From the NCBI RefSeq assembly GCF_018918075.1, contig NZ_JAHLPW010000005.1, forward strand, positions 62,001 through 126,000: a stretch of DNA of 64,000 nucleotides. The letters run 5' to 3'. Positions 50,380 to 60,117 of the stretch are shown here, piece by piece; positions within the stretch are counted from its first letter, which is position 1; each line of letters begins with the position of its first letter. The stretch is from Virgibacillus sp. MSJ-26. Its GTDB lineage: Bacteria > Bacillota > Bacilli > Bacillales > Amphibacillaceae. The notes under the pieces were generated by a model, which was not told the DNA's origin, searched no databases, and saw only the letters and a list, made by a program, of their open reading frames with translations. The translations under genes were made by a program, and so were the position numbers.

Positions 50380-50583
50380 CTACTCCTCCTTGTTTTGTAA
50401 TCGTGTTTTTTCTTTGCGAATTATTAAAATAGCCATCTGATACTCTATCGTTGAAATACATTCGATTTTATATAGTTCCTGTAATTCCAACTCCATTAAA
50501 CTTAAGTCAGCAGCTCTCTCCCCAAGATAAATGAAAATTCCAAACCTTTTTAATAATTGACGTACATCATAAACTGATTCCAT
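50380..50583 (-). CDS. yqgQ: YqgQ family (DUF910) protein
   Basis: This is a 67-residue soluble helical protein with the pattern VRQLLKRFGIFIYLGERAAD, typical of YqgQ. It is a constant partner of glcK, from which 6 bases separate it. The role is unknown; nucleic-acid binding has been suggested from structure. Confidence 0.88.
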   Translation of the reverse strand: MESVYDVRQLLKRFGIFIYLGERAADLSLMELELQELYKIECISTIEYQMAILIIRKEKTRLQNKEE

Positions 50584-50695
50584 TTAATCACCATTTTAAT
50601 TATATCAAATTAATTTTTACTTTTGAATTAGATAAACATATTAGGCAATACGCTTACATACATTTTACTACAAACTAAACTAAGGGAATGATTGA

Positions 50696-51541
50696 ATGAA
50701 AAAGCAAGCATTCAACTATATATCTTTTTTTCTAGTTATAGTATTCATGATTATATTACTGTTCAATCAACGTTCGATTCAAACAATTACTTTTTTCCCA
50801 ATTGATGAAGATACAGCATTTGACCAGGCTACTACCTCTCTCTCTTTAGAAGCCCATGAACAGGACAAGCCTTTAAAATGGAAAACACATTCCAAATCTG
50901 ACCGAATTTCCTATTTACGTCAGGATGTATCTTTATTATTTGGTAATGGAAAATTAAAAGGTGTAAAAAGTCAATGGGTAGATCATGCTGACATTATTAA
51001 TATGGAAGAGAGATTAACTTCTAATAAAAATATCCTATGGGAAGCCATTAGCTTTCATTATGGTGAGTTACAAAATGCGGGTACAGATATAACAAGTGTA
51101 CAAGATATGTCTTATGATTATTTATATATTATTCCATCGTCCAATCGTGGATTAATCGCTTTTCAAAAGCCTCTTGTTCCATACAAACAAAGAGCACAGA
51201 AAGATATTGATTTAATGGTTAAAGGAAATCTTCTTAATCATTGGCATAAGTTAGCCACGCACTTTAATGTATCTCTTGAGGACTATCAATTAATTCCCTT
51301 TACGAATTTATTTAAATACAGCCATACACCCCTGCCAAATATGACAACAAGTGAAACGAACCGAATCATTGGTCAATTATGGGAAGGAGTGTACAAAAAT
51401 TACATTGTCCCAGCGACGAAAACTAAAAACATGCAACTAACTGGTTTAGAACCTATTGTTTTGTTAGATAAAAATCAAACTCATATTCTAGTTTTATTTG
51501 AGTTAAATAATAAAAAGGATATGTTGATTCAACGTATATAA
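50696..51541 (+). CDS. Unrecognised membrane-anchored extracytoplasmic protein
   Basis: I do not recognise this 281-residue protein. One N-terminal hydrophobic segment (about 8-22) is followed by a polar domain that would face outside. No Cys for lipidation stands after the segment, so it is probably a single-pass anchor. Aromatic residues are frequent (SFHYGELQ, YDYLYIIPSSNRG). It stands alone on the + strand between the minus-strand genes yqgQ and gluP. An ATG at 50696 preceded by AAGGGAATG is the only good start. Confidence 0.75.
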   Translation: MKKQAFNYISFFLVIVFMIILLFNQRSIQTITFFPIDEDTAFDQATTSLSLEAHEQDKPLKWKTHSKSDRISYLRQDVSLLFGNGKLKGVKSQWVDHADIINMEERLTSNKNILWEAISFHYGELQNAGTDITSVQDMSYDYLYIIPSSNRGLIAFQKPLVPYKQRAQKDIDLMVKGNLLNHWHKLATHFNVSLEDYQLIPFTNLFKYSHTPLPNMTTSETNRIIGQLWEGVYKNYIVPATKTKNMQLTGLEPIVLLDKNQTHILVLFELNNKKDMLIQRI

Positions 51542-51550
51542 AATGAAGCT

Positions 51551-53113
51551 TTATTCAGTTGGCTTTTCTCCTATAATGTTCTCATACAACTCTAGATAAT
51601 TTTCATCATCAGGTTTTAACTGATAAGCTTCTTTAATGGCTTCTTCTGCTTTCGCTTCTTCCCCCGTTTCATAATATAATAATGCCAGATTGTAAAAGGA
51701 CTCGGGAAGTGGTTCCTCATCGGTTAACTGAATACTTTTTTCTAAATCTTTTATTGCTAAATCCAGTTCATCTAATTCAATATAAGCATAGGAACGCTGA
51801 AATAATAATGGAGCTTCTAATGCACTAGGATTTTCCAATGCCTCTGTTGCATCCTCAACAACTTGTTCATAATTATCTTCTTCAAGTAATTGATCAATAC
51901 GTGAAAGTTGATATGTCGGATCATTTGAATTGTTTTGAATGCCGAATATGACGAGCGCTGTGATAAGAATAATATAAAGAACAAAGGCCAGACCTTGTTT
52001 AAGCAAAGCTTCTTTTCTGGGTAAATGCACAATAGCTGCAGCTATAAACCCTGTTATGAGCCCACCAATATGAGCAGCATTATCGATTGCAGGAACCGTA
52101 AAACCAAACACAATATTGATTCCAATTAAAATTAATAAGTTCATACCAATCGTTTGAAAAAATAAACGCTTATATATAAGTCCAAAAAATAATAAAGCAC
52201 CAAATAAACCAAACAACGCACCAGAAGCGCCTGCTGAAACATTCATCGAAAAGGCAAAACTAGCTACACCGCCACCAATCCCTGCTAACATATAGATAAT
52301 GAAAAATCGGAATGACCCATAAATTCGTTCAACAAGAGTTCCTAGGTAGAACACGGCAATCATGTTCATAATCAAATGTAGTAATCCAATATGCAAAAAC
52401 ATTGAACTAACAATCCGCCACCATTCTCCATCCATTAAGATAGCTGGATTGTATTTTGCTCCATATTTGATTAAAGTATCAATCGAATCACTTCCGCCAT
52501 TAAATTCTAAGAGAAAGTACATGAGAACATTAACTAATAATAATAAATAAATTAACCTTGGCTTTCCGAATGAGAAGACATTTTCTCGTTCTTTTTTCTT
52601 ATTAGATATAAATTGAGATAACTCTCTTTTATAATGGTTAGTTTTTTCTTCAAGTATATCTTCAGATTCCTCAATGTCTTCGTTAGGTAAGGAGAAATGT
52701 AAATTCGCCTCGAGTCTTTCTTCTTCTTCCTGAAAACCCTTTTCATCTAAATAATATATATTCATTCGAACAGGGTTTTTCTTTTCTTTCAACATCATAG
52801 GTTTTTTTAACGTTTCCCAGTCGTCAACAGGAGCATGTTTTGTAATATAAATATTATTAACTTCTACTGTCTTTCTTGGTAAGTATCTTTTCAATGCTAA
52901 GGTTTTTTGAAAAACTTGCGCTATATCTTTTTTTAAATGATTTTTCCAATTAAATTCTTGTGTTGTTAGACGTAAAACTTTAGATGTTTTGTTTTCATCT
53001 TTTTGTAACCAAATTTCTTTTATTTGATCATTTATATGTAACAACTCATAACCTTGGTCAGATACTAGCTCATAAGCAGTTAGATACAATAAGTAATTTT
53101 CTTTAACATTCAT
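51551..53113 (-). CDS. gluP: Rhomboid intramembrane protease GluP
   Basis: GluP is a rhomboid serine protease of the membrane. The N-terminal part (about 1-180) is cytoplasmic. The rhomboid core (about 185-380) has GEWWRIVSSMFLHIGLLHLIMNM, the catalytic Ser in GASGALFG and the His in NAAHIGG. The C-terminal part (about 400-515) has TPR repeats. The 520 residues match B. subtilis GluP, which is linked to cell division and MgtE turnover. Confidence 0.95.
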   Translation of the reverse strand: MNVKENYLLYLTAYELVSDQGYELLHINDQIKEIWLQKDENKTSKVLRLTTQEFNWKNHLKKDIAQVFQKTLALKRYLPRKTVEVNNIYITKHAPVDDWETLKKPMMLKEKKNPVRMNIYYLDEKGFQEEEERLEANLHFSLPNEDIEESEDILEEKTNHYKRELSQFISNKKKERENVFSFGKPRLIYLLLLVNVLMYFLLEFNGGSDSIDTLIKYGAKYNPAILMDGEWWRIVSSMFLHIGLLHLIMNMIAVFYLGTLVERIYGSFRFFIIYMLAGIGGGVASFAFSMNVSAGASGALFGLFGALLFFGLIYKRLFFQTIGMNLLILIGINIVFGFTVPAIDNAAHIGGLITGFIAAAIVHLPRKEALLKQGLAFVLYIILITALVIFGIQNNSNDPTYQLSRIDQLLEEDNYEQVVEDATEALENPSALEAPLLFQRSYAYIELDELDLAIKDLEKSIQLTDEEPLPESFYNLALLYYETGEEAKAEEAIKEAYQLKPDDENYLELYENIIGEKPTE

Positions 53114-53183
53114 TCAGTTTCCTCCCTACTCCCATCATATCAAAATCACGCTCTTTTTCTTAGTCAAATGACTGCGGTAATAA

Positions 53184-53220
53184 GAAAAAGAAGTTGTTTT
53201 TATTAAACAACTTCTTTTTC
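53184..53220. terminator. Terminator of the yqgN-yqgO cluster
   Basis: The stem GAAAAAGAAGTTGTTT with its complement and a short loop lies just after the yqgO stop codon. Confidence 0.88.
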
Positions 53221-53225
53221 TGTTC

Positions 53226-53414
53226 TTATACCTTTTCTTCATTAAACAAGAATCTAAAAACATTGGATTTAAAGAAAGGAACCCTCATGGCTAATGATAT
53301 CATTAATTTCCTGATAACACTTACAGCTAAAAGAAAATTAATGACTCGGTAACGCTTCCGATAGACAAATACACTTAGAATAAGTATAGCAAAAAATAAA
53401 TAAACACGTCTCAT
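53226..53414 (-). CDS. yqgO: YqgO-like small membrane protein
   Basis: This is a 62-residue protein with an N-terminal membrane segment (about 3-18) and a further hydrophobic stretch, overall basic. It corresponds in place and length to B. subtilis YqgO, whose function is unknown. Confidence 0.65.
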   Translation of the reverse strand: MRRVYLFFAILILSVFVYRKRYRVINFLLAVSVIRKLMISLAMRVPFFKSNVFRFLFNEEKV

Positions 53415-53477
53415 ATGATCATCCTTCCTATTGAATGATCATAGTTTTTTACGTTTTTTCATTTTTATACACGATTA

Positions 53478-54488
53478 CTAAGAGCCTATATAACGATCGT
53501 ATAATGTTCTTGCTTTAACAATGTCTTCTGTTCCCTGCACGAGCACTCTTCCATCAGAAAATATAACAAAATCAATATTATTATCAAATTGTGCTTTAAG
53601 TAAAAAGGGTGTTCGTGTAACATTGGCAATCGTCTCTAAGCGTTCTTTCCATTTCACAAGATTCATCTCAGACTTCTTATGAATTTGGACAGTATCACGA
53701 CCACATAAAATGGTTGCTTCTTCGTTCATTGTTTTCTTTAATGCTGGATAAATATGCTGTTGACATGTCAAGCATTCCTTTTTAGGTTGCGCCAACTTTA
53801 TATCAAACTGCTGATTTGACCAAATATCAATTGTTTTAAATGTTTGACGTAAGTTTTTAAAGTGGCCAGTTAAATATTTAATTGTTTCCGTAACTTGATA
53901 TGAAGAGATAATATCAACAATCGGAGAAATAATTCCGACCGTGTCGCAAGTTTGTCCATCACCTGCTCCCTCACTTATCATACATCTAAGACATGGTGTT
54001 TGTTCAGGGATAAAAAAAGATGTCATTCCTCTTGAACTAACCACTCCTCCGTATGAATACGGAATCCCGTGTTTAAAACATATATCATTAAGCATAAAAC
54101 GTGTTGAAAAATTATCCGTTCCATCAAGGACGACATCAATTCCTTGGATTAAGTCATTAATATTATCAACTGTAGCATCGGCAACAATTGCTTCCACCTC
54201 TATGTCACTATTGCTAGCTTGAAGTTTATTTTTTGCTGCAATTGCTTTTGGAACCGACTTTTCGACATCTTGCTCATCAAATAATATTTGTCTCTGCAGA
54301 TTAGTTAATTCCACATAATCTCGATCAATTAATCGTATCTTTCCTAATCCTGCTCGTGCCAACTGATTGGCAATAACACCACCGAGTGCTCCAGCACCAA
54401 CAATTAAGACACTACTGTCTGCTAATTTCTGTTGTCCTTCTTCCCCTATTGGATTAAATAGCATTTGCCGTGCATAGCGGTTCATCAT
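53478..54488 (-). CDS. ThiF/MoeB-type E1 adenylyltransferase
   Basis: E1-like enzymes activate the C terminus of ThiS or MoaD with ATP. The ATP motif VGAGALGGVIANQLARAG (about 28-50), the DxxDxxNLxRQ-like segment IDRDYVELTNLQRQ, and the zinc ligands CLRC and CLTC (near residues 170 and 243) are seen. A C-terminal extension of about 85 residues is typical of the Bacillus ThiF/MoeB group. No thiS, moaD or thiG is nearby, so the acceptor protein is not known. Confidence 0.85.
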   Translation of the reverse strand: MMNRYARQMLFNPIGEEGQQKLADSSVLIVGAGALGGVIANQLARAGLGKIRLIDRDYVELTNLQRQILFDEQDVEKSVPKAIAAKNKLQASNSDIEVEAIVADATVDNINDLIQGIDVVLDGTDNFSTRFMLNDICFKHGIPYSYGGVVSSRGMTSFFIPEQTPCLRCMISEGAGDGQTCDTVGIISPIVDIISSYQVTETIKYLTGHFKNLRQTFKTIDIWSNQQFDIKLAQPKKECLTCQQHIYPALKKTMNEEATILCGRDTVQIHKKSEMNLVKWKERLETIANVTRTPFLLKAQFDNNIDFVIFSDGRVLVQGTEDIVKARTLYDRYIGS

Positions 54489-54497
54489 ACGTCCTCC

Positions 54498-55055
54498 TTA
54501 TTTTACTAATCCTTTTTCTGTAAGTAGGTGGTTTACGGCTATATCATGTGAATCAATAGGAATACAATCTACTAGTTGTTCTGTATGTAAAAGTGAAACT
54601 GTCTCATTCTGATAGTCAGCTAAAAATCGATCATAATACCCACCACCAAATCCAATTCTATAACCAGCTTTATCGAATACGACGCCTGGAACAACGATTA
54701 AATCGATAGAGTTTTTCTCAACCGGCTTGGTTTCTTGAGGCTTTGGTTCAAGCAAATTATAATAAACGACCTCAAGTTGGTTAAAATTTTCAATTCGATA
54801 AAAGACCATCTCTCTTTCACTTGGCAAACATTTTGGTGCATAAACTTGTTTTCCTTGTTTCCATGCTGTTTTTATAAGATCACTCGTATCCCATTCAAAG
54901 CCATGTGATATCGTAATACCTATAGAATTAGCCTTTTTCCAAAGATTCGATTCCACTAAACCCTTTAACAACGCATTTTCGATAATATAACGTTCTTTAT
55001 CTGTAATTTTTTTCAATTTACTTATTATCATTTGGCGTATATCTGCTTTATTCAA
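54498..55055 (-). CDS. yqgN: 5-formyltetrahydrofolate cyclo-ligase
   Basis: The enzyme converts 5-formyl- to 5,10-methenyl-tetrahydrofolate with ATP. The conserved VVPGVVFDKAGYRIGFGGGYYDRFLA lies at about residues 125-150, and an N-terminal Lys-rich stretch precedes it. I prefer a TTG start at 55055 (185 residues), with GGAG eight bases upstream; the ATG at 55061 is only two bases from it. It lies 9 bases before the ThiF-like gene. Confidence 0.93.
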   Translation of the reverse strand: MNKADIRQMIISKLKKITDKERYIIENALLKGLVESNLWKKANSIGITISHGFEWDTSDLIKTAWKQGKQVYAPKCLPSEREMVFYRIENFNQLEVVYYNLLEPKPQETKPVEKNSIDLIVVPGVVFDKAGYRIGFGGGYYDRFLADYQNETVSLLHTEQLVDCIPIDSHDIAVNHLLTEKGLVK

Positions 55056-55172
55056 AGTCATCACTCCACAACATAAACTTATCAATTTAAGTATATCGTA
55101 GTTAGACAGACTATGAAAAGAAATATAGTTCATTTTAAAACTGTATAATTTTTGACTTTAAACAAAATAAAA

Positions 55173-55198
55173 AACTCTTATCGTTATTGATAAGAGTT
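55173..55198. terminator. Terminator of rpmG
   Basis: The 10-base stem AACTCTTATC with its complement is followed on the minus strand by a run of T. Confidence 0.78.
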
Positions 55199-55213
55199 CC
55201 TTTAGTTACATAC

Positions 55214-55363
55214 TTATTTTGTTTCACGATGTAATGTATGTTTTCTCAAACGTGGGCAGTATTTCATAAGTTCAATACGCTCAGGGTTTGTTCGTTTATT
55301 TTTAGTTGTGATATAATTACGGTCACCAGTCTCAGTACAAGCTAATGTAATATTTACACGCAT
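55214..55363 (-). CDS. rpmG: Ribosomal protein L33 (zinc-independent form)
   Basis: The 49 residues start [19 protein letters not shown] and end [10 protein letters not shown]. Only two Cys, at residues 8 and 36, are present, so the zinc-ribbon pairs CxxC are broken. This is the non-zinc (C-) form, often used when zinc is scarce. The AGGG before the ATG at 55363 is at good distance. Confidence 0.93.
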   Translation of the reverse strand: MRVNITLACTETGDRNYITTKNKRTNPERIELMKYCPRLRKHTLHRETK

Positions 55364-55540
55364 GATTATCCCTCCAAACTTTAAAAACTTGCTTTTACCT
55401 CATTAATAAATCCATTTCAGACCTTATTATAATAGCAGATTTAAGAAAAACAATCAAGATACGAAAAGGAAAAAATTTATTGTTTCAAGTTTGTTTATTA
55501 TATGGTATAACTATTATTGGAGAGGAATGGAGGTAGAAAA

Positions 55541-55879
55541 ATGTTATATGTAGGAATAAGTATCACCGTGATAGCTGTAGTCCTGTTTATTCTATCATTT
55601 TTCACAAATGATAAATTTGAAGACTTAGAGAGTCAAATCGAGCAACTATCCGTCTCAACAATGCAAGATACATATCAAATGAAGAAAAAAATAAAAATCC
55701 TTGAAGAAGAATTGCTTACAGATGATATGAATGATCATGCGACTCACACTCAAGATACAAAACCCATTATGATGCAAAAAGTCTATGAATTGTCTCAACA
55801 GGGCTATTCTTATAATGATATATCTAAAGCTACTAACCTAAGCACCCACGACATTCAAGCCATATTAAAAAACTATTAA
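55541..55879 (+). CDS. Small membrane protein with coiled coil and HTH-like end (DUF6115-like)
   Basis: This is a 112-residue protein. A membrane segment (about 3-21) is followed by a coiled coil (about 25-70) and a C-terminal stretch [25 protein letters not shown] that looks like a helix-turn-helix. The start at 55541 follows GGAGGTAG. It is 17 bases before the next gene and is probably in the same operon. No function is recognised. Confidence 0.7.
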   Translation: MLYVGISITVIAVVLFILSFFTNDKFEDLESQIEQLSVSTMQDTYQMKKKIKILEEELLTDDMNDHATHTQDTKPIMMQKVYELSQQGYSYNDISKATNLSTHDIQAILKNY

Positions 55880-55896
55880 AGTAAGGTGAATGATAG

Positions 55897-56436
55897 ATGA
55901 AAAGAACCATACGAGCTTTTTCCCTTGGACTGTTTGTTGCAGGTATTATGATGGTAGTAACCTTTTTATTTTCGGGAGACAATGCAGCTTCTAAAAAAAA
56001 TGCTGAGGATCTTCCGCTTGATGAAATGATTGAAGTTATGAAAAATGAAGGTTATCGTGTTGTAACTGAAGAAGAATATATTACTTTATCCTTGGCGGAT
56101 GGCAATGAACAAGAAAGTCAAGCTGAAAAAGATAACAATGAAGAAGAATCTAGTGAAAAAGAGTCTGATGAAAGTTCTGATGGAAAAGATAAAGAAGACA
56201 AAAACGACGAAGAAGAGGAAAAAGATAGCGTAAAGGAATATACTCTTCATATCAAAGATGGTATGCCATCGTCTGACATAGGGAATCTTCTCGAAGAAAA
56301 TGACATCATTGAAGACAGTAGTAAATTTAATAAGTACTTGGAAGACGAAGGATATCATAAAGGGGTCCAATTAGGAAAATTCAAAGTTACAAGTGATATG
56401 AATTTCAAAGAATTAGCAAAAGCAATTACACGGTAA
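55897..56436 (+). CDS. MltG-like N-terminal (LysM-like) membrane protein without catalytic domain
   Basis: This is a 179-residue protein. A membrane anchor (about 8-26) precedes a linker very rich in Glu, Asp, Ser and Lys (about 68-112) and a C-terminal domain TLHIKDGMPSSDIGNLLEENDIIEDSSKF. This resembles the LysM-like N-terminal domain of MltG (YceG) endolytic transglycosylases. The catalytic domain is absent, so it may regulate peptidoglycan synthesis or bind glycan rather than cut. pbpA stands next on the opposite strand. Confidence 0.75.
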   Translation: MKRTIRAFSLGLFVAGIMMVVTFLFSGDNAASKKNAEDLPLDEMIEVMKNEGYRVVTEEEYITLSLADGNEQESQAEKDNNEEESSEKESDESSDGKDKEDKNDEEEEKDSVKEYTLHIKDGMPSSDIGNLLEENDIIEDSSKFNKYLEDEGYHKGVQLGKFKVTSDMNFKELAKAITR

Positions 56437-56451
56437 AAAATAAGATAAAGC

Positions 56452-56492
56452 AAAAAGAGCACTTTACCATGCTTGGTAAAAGTGCTCTTTTA
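56452..56492. terminator. Bidirectional terminator before pbpA
   Basis: The stem AAAAAGAGCACTTTACC with its near complement between converging genes. Confidence 0.9.
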
Positions 56493-56498
56493 TTTAAT

Positions 56499-58586
56499 TT
56501 ATTCTTCTTTCCCTTGATCCCGTTCCTTTTTCAACTGAAAATAGGTATCCATAATTCCTCTACCAATTTTATGGTTTATCGGATGCTGGCTAGTTGGCTT
56601 ACCCAAATATGGAACAATTACAGCAAACGCTATTTCTGGTTCGTCATAAGGCGCATAGCCGATAAGTGAACGGTTTTCTGTTGTCATTACCGTACCATCG
56701 TCTACATAAAAACTTTCAGCGGTTCCTGTTTTTCCTGCCGGTTTATAATCAACTCCTGTAAAATACTGATAAGCTGTACCTGAAGGGACCTGATATGCTT
56801 GACGAAAGCCTTCCTGCACACGTTCTATTTGTGACTTCGGCATTTGTATCCGATTAAGTACATCCGTATTCTGACTCCGATAAACTGTCCCTAGATTATC
56901 TTCCTCTTCGTTATTAGGCAGTCTTATTTCTTTTAAGAAATGTGGCCGGACCCGATAGCCATCATTAGCAATGGTTGACACATATTGAGCTAATTGAAGC
57001 GTTGTATACGTATCGTACTGGCCAATCGCCAAGTCAAGTAAATTACCAGCTTTAGCAGAAGACGTACTACCAACAACTCCTGTTGATTCAAATGGAAAAT
57101 CCACACCCGTCTTTACACCTAGACCAAACTGGTTAAAGTAATTGCGCATTTCTTGAAAGGCAGAGCGATCAAAGCTGACACTTGAGCCATTTGGAAATGG
57201 GTAGCGGTATTCCCCACCCATTCTCAAAGCAATGTAAAACATATAGACGTTAGAGGACATTCTTAAAGCATCAATATCGTTTACATGCTGAAGTGGTTTC
57301 CAAGAACCTTTTTTTGTTTGAGCAATCTGAATCGGACTGTCAAAAAATGAATCTCCTGGAGAAATCACCCCTGATTGATATCCTGCCAGAACACTCGCCC
57401 CTTTGACAGTAGACCCCGGGATATGAGCTTCTTGCAATGCTTTGTATGCTGCATCTTTAAATTTATTATTTTTACGATCATACTCTTGTCCTGATACAGC
57501 TAATAATTCACCCGTTTGTGGATTGATTGCCACAGCCATTGCCTCTTTTAGATAACGGTTTTCGTATGGATGTTTTTGAATCGCTGTTTTTAGTTCATCA
57601 CGAATAATTTTATCTATTTTTTCTTGAAGTTCTAAATCGATTGTTAAAACGAGGTCTTTTCCTCTTTCACCTTTGACAGCAACTTTCGAACCAATCACAT
57701 CGCCATCTTTATTGGTTGTATGTTCAATTTTCTCTTTTCTACCTCTAAGTGTTTCTTCATATTGCTCTTCAAGGCCACTTTTCCCTACACGGTCATTACG
57801 ACTATAACCCCTTGTTAAATAATATGCTTCTTTGTCGGCCGGAATTCCTTGTTCTTGGGACGTAATCGAGCCGAGTAAATTTCGTAATGTGCCTTTATAT
57901 GGATACTCTCGATTCCAGTCTGTTGTAGCATTAACACCAGGTAGATCATCCAGATGTTCTGCGACTCTTGCATACTCTTCAGGTGTAACATCTTCATTCT
58001 TGACAATTTGCGGTGTTAGAGAATAGGCTTTATCAAGTTCTTTTTTAATTAAAATAATATTATAATCTTCTTCTTTTAAATCTTCATATTCATCTTTAGT
58101 AATTCGTTTCAATATAGTTTTATATTGTTCAGCATTATCCATCTCACTAGCTTCTTTATCACTAAGCCTGCTATCCGCTTCCTCTTTGTTATTTAGATAC
58201 CAGTATTCTTTCTTATTACGTTCAGTTATCGTTTTGATTTTATCCTTTTTATTCTTATCAGTGTACATTGAAATGTATTTCGCAAGCTCTTCAGCTACTT
58301 CTAACCGCTTCTCGGCTTGAACATTTTTTTCAGGTGTATATGTTATGGAATATAACGGTTTATTATCTACGATTGTTTTAAGATTGCGATCATAAATCTT
58401 ACCTCTTGGAACAGGAATATTTGTTGTATCTTGTATCGTGCGATTAATTTCATTTTCATATTCCTCTCCATTTAAAATTTGTACAACACCCAATTGAAGA
58501 ATTAAAACCGAAAACAATAAAAAGATTACGAAAAACAATATATTCAATCGAAAAGGGAGTTGGACCTTTTTCTTTTTCTTATTCAC
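56499..58586 (-). CDS. pbpA: Penicillin-binding protein 2A
   Basis: This is a class B PBP for cell elongation. A membrane segment (about 12-35), a dimerisation domain (about 50-320) and a transpeptidase domain (about 335-690) are seen. The active-site motifs are STVK in [13 protein letters not shown] in [10 protein letters not shown], and KTG in [10 protein letters not shown]. The 695 residues match. YqgE (MFS) lies upstream. Confidence 0.96.
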   Translation of the reverse strand: MNKKKKKVQLPFRLNILFFVIFLLFSVLILQLGVVQILNGEEYENEINRTIQDTTNIPVPRGKIYDRNLKTIVDNKPLYSITYTPEKNVQAEKRLEVAEELAKYISMYTDKNKKDKIKTITERNKKEYWYLNNKEEADSRLSDKEASEMDNAEQYKTILKRITKDEYEDLKEEDYNIILIKKELDKAYSLTPQIVKNEDVTPEEYARVAEHLDDLPGVNATTDWNREYPYKGTLRNLLGSITSQEQGIPADKEAYYLTRGYSRNDRVGKSGLEEQYEETLRGRKEKIEHTTNKDGDVIGSKVAVKGERGKDLVLTIDLELQEKIDKIIRDELKTAIQKHPYENRYLKEAMAVAINPQTGELLAVSGQEYDRKNNKFKDAAYKALQEAHIPGSTVKGASVLAGYQSGVISPGDSFFDSPIQIAQTKKGSWKPLQHVNDIDALRMSSNVYMFYIALRMGGEYRYPFPNGSSVSFDRSAFQEMRNYFNQFGLGVKTGVDFPFESTGVVGSTSSAKAGNLLDLAIGQYDTYTTLQLAQYVSTIANDGYRVRPHFLKEIRLPNNEEEDNLGTVYRSQNTDVLNRIQMPKSQIERVQEGFRQAYQVPSGTAYQYFTGVDYKPAGKTGTAESFYVDDGTVMTTENRSLIGYAPYDEPEIAFAVIVPYLGKPTSQHPINHKIGRGIMDTYFQLKKERDQGKEE

Positions 58587-58659
58587 TTTTACTCACCCTT
58601 TTTTAATTCGAATTATCACCTACCCATTATACCATTGATATGAATGAAAGATAATCATT

Positions 58660-59934
58660 TTATCGATTTTTGTCATCAGTAATCTTATCACTTACTAATT
58701 CATTCTTGTTCGACTCTACAGAGGATAAGTGGATATCCTTAATAAACATAAATATGAATAAATGCCCCGCTCCTAACACAATTAATAATAGAGGAATACT
58801 TACTTCAGGATCATAAAGATACATTATAATCAAAAATAAGCTAATCGATAAAACATGTCCAATATTTGTAAATAGCTCTCGAACAACGATATATTCAATT
58901 CTCATTTCTTTCGCTTTACGTGCTTTACCGATTACATCGTATGTTAAAGAAACATAGGGAACATTTATAATTGGATATGCTATACCAATTAAAATAGCAT
59001 AAATAATTAATGTCATATATGTTGTTTTAAACAAAATAACAAATAAGGAAAGGTATAGTAATAAGCTGCCTAAAAGTATAGCTTTTTTACGTTTTGTGGG
59101 TGTTATGAATTTCGTTGCTATAAAATAAAATACAAAAGAAAAGCCAGAAAAATAAAGGTTAAACATACCTAACGATAGTTCACTTTTTGTCACTAAATAC
59201 ACCCAGATCGTGATGACAAAAGCGAAAACACCTTCTCTTAAGCCTTGAAACAGATGGGCATGGAGAATCTTTCTCCAATTTTTATTATGTTTTCTTTCTT
59301 GTAAAACTTCTTTAAAATAAAAACTTCCCCTGGCTTGCCGGCGTTTCAGGAAAAAGCTCATAACTACAGCGCATATAAATAAAATAAATGAAACGGTAAA
59401 AATGGTTGTATAGCCGGCATTCTCTGTCATTTTAGCGATAATGAAGCCAGCTGTGATTGGTCCGATCATACCACCCAATGATTGTAACACACCTAAAAAT
59501 CCATTAAAGAAATCCCGTGTCTCGGGTTCCGTTATTTCGAAGGTTAGTACATTAAAGGCGAGCCAATAAAAGCCGTAACCAATCCCCAAAACACTTCCAA
59601 GAACAAAATTATAAGTAGACGCTTTCTCACCAATAATTAATACAGTTAAAAAGAAGATGGAGAGAAAAGAAACCCCCAATCGTAATACAATGACTCTGTC
59701 GACTTTTTTAGCTATTCTTCCGGCAAGTATAAATGTTAAGGGCTGGAATATAAATATTGCCAAATTGTAGACTGCAATCGTTATATAGTCTCCTGCTTGT
59801 TTCCACAAATAAATATTAACGAATGTATTGGATAAAAAGATACCAAGTGAATATAGCCCTCCAATAATTAATAGGAAAATGAGGTCACGATTTATATCAG
59901 TATTTTTAATAACGGATTTTAAAGTCTTTTGCAT
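58660..59934 (-). CDS. yqgE: MFS transporter (YqgE-like)
   Basis: This is a 424-residue protein with about 12 membrane segments. The loop GRIAKKVDRVIVLR between segments 2 and 3 fits the MFS signature. It is preceded by AAAGGAG and lies 73 bases upstream of pbpA. The substrate is unknown. Confidence 0.85.
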   Translation of the reverse strand: MQKTLKSVIKNTDINRDLIFLLIIGGLYSLGIFLSNTFVNIYLWKQAGDYITIAVYNLAIFIFQPLTFILAGRIAKKVDRVIVLRLGVSFLSIFFLTVLIIGEKASTYNFVLGSVLGIGYGFYWLAFNVLTFEITEPETRDFFNGFLGVLQSLGGMIGPITAGFIIAKMTENAGYTTIFTVSFILFICAVVMSFFLKRRQARGSFYFKEVLQERKHNKNWRKILHAHLFQGLREGVFAFVITIWVYLVTKSELSLGMFNLYFSGFSFVFYFIATKFITPTKRKKAILLGSLLLYLSLFVILFKTTYMTLIIYAILIGIAYPIINVPYVSLTYDVIGKARKAKEMRIEYIVVRELFTNIGHVLSISLFLIIMYLYDPEVSIPLLLIVLGAGHLFIFMFIKDIHLSSVESNKNELVSDKITDDKNR

Positions 59935-60072
59935 GATGAATTGCTCCTTTTCTTCTCTATTTTAGTGTGAGCAATTCACCAGGGTATATACAGTTATGTA
60001 AAAATAAGACGATGTAGAAGCGAATCATTAACGAGATGCTATTGATGACTTTTATAGTTTTAACGCAAAAAA

Positions 60073-60104
60073 AGAGTACAAAGTTAAAGTCTACTTTGTA
60101 CTCT
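60073..60104 (-). terminator. Terminator of sodA
   Basis: The 12-base stem AGAGTACAAAGT with its complement is followed by TTTTTTT on the minus strand. Confidence 0.92.
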
Positions 60105-60117
60105 AAAATAATTTTGT

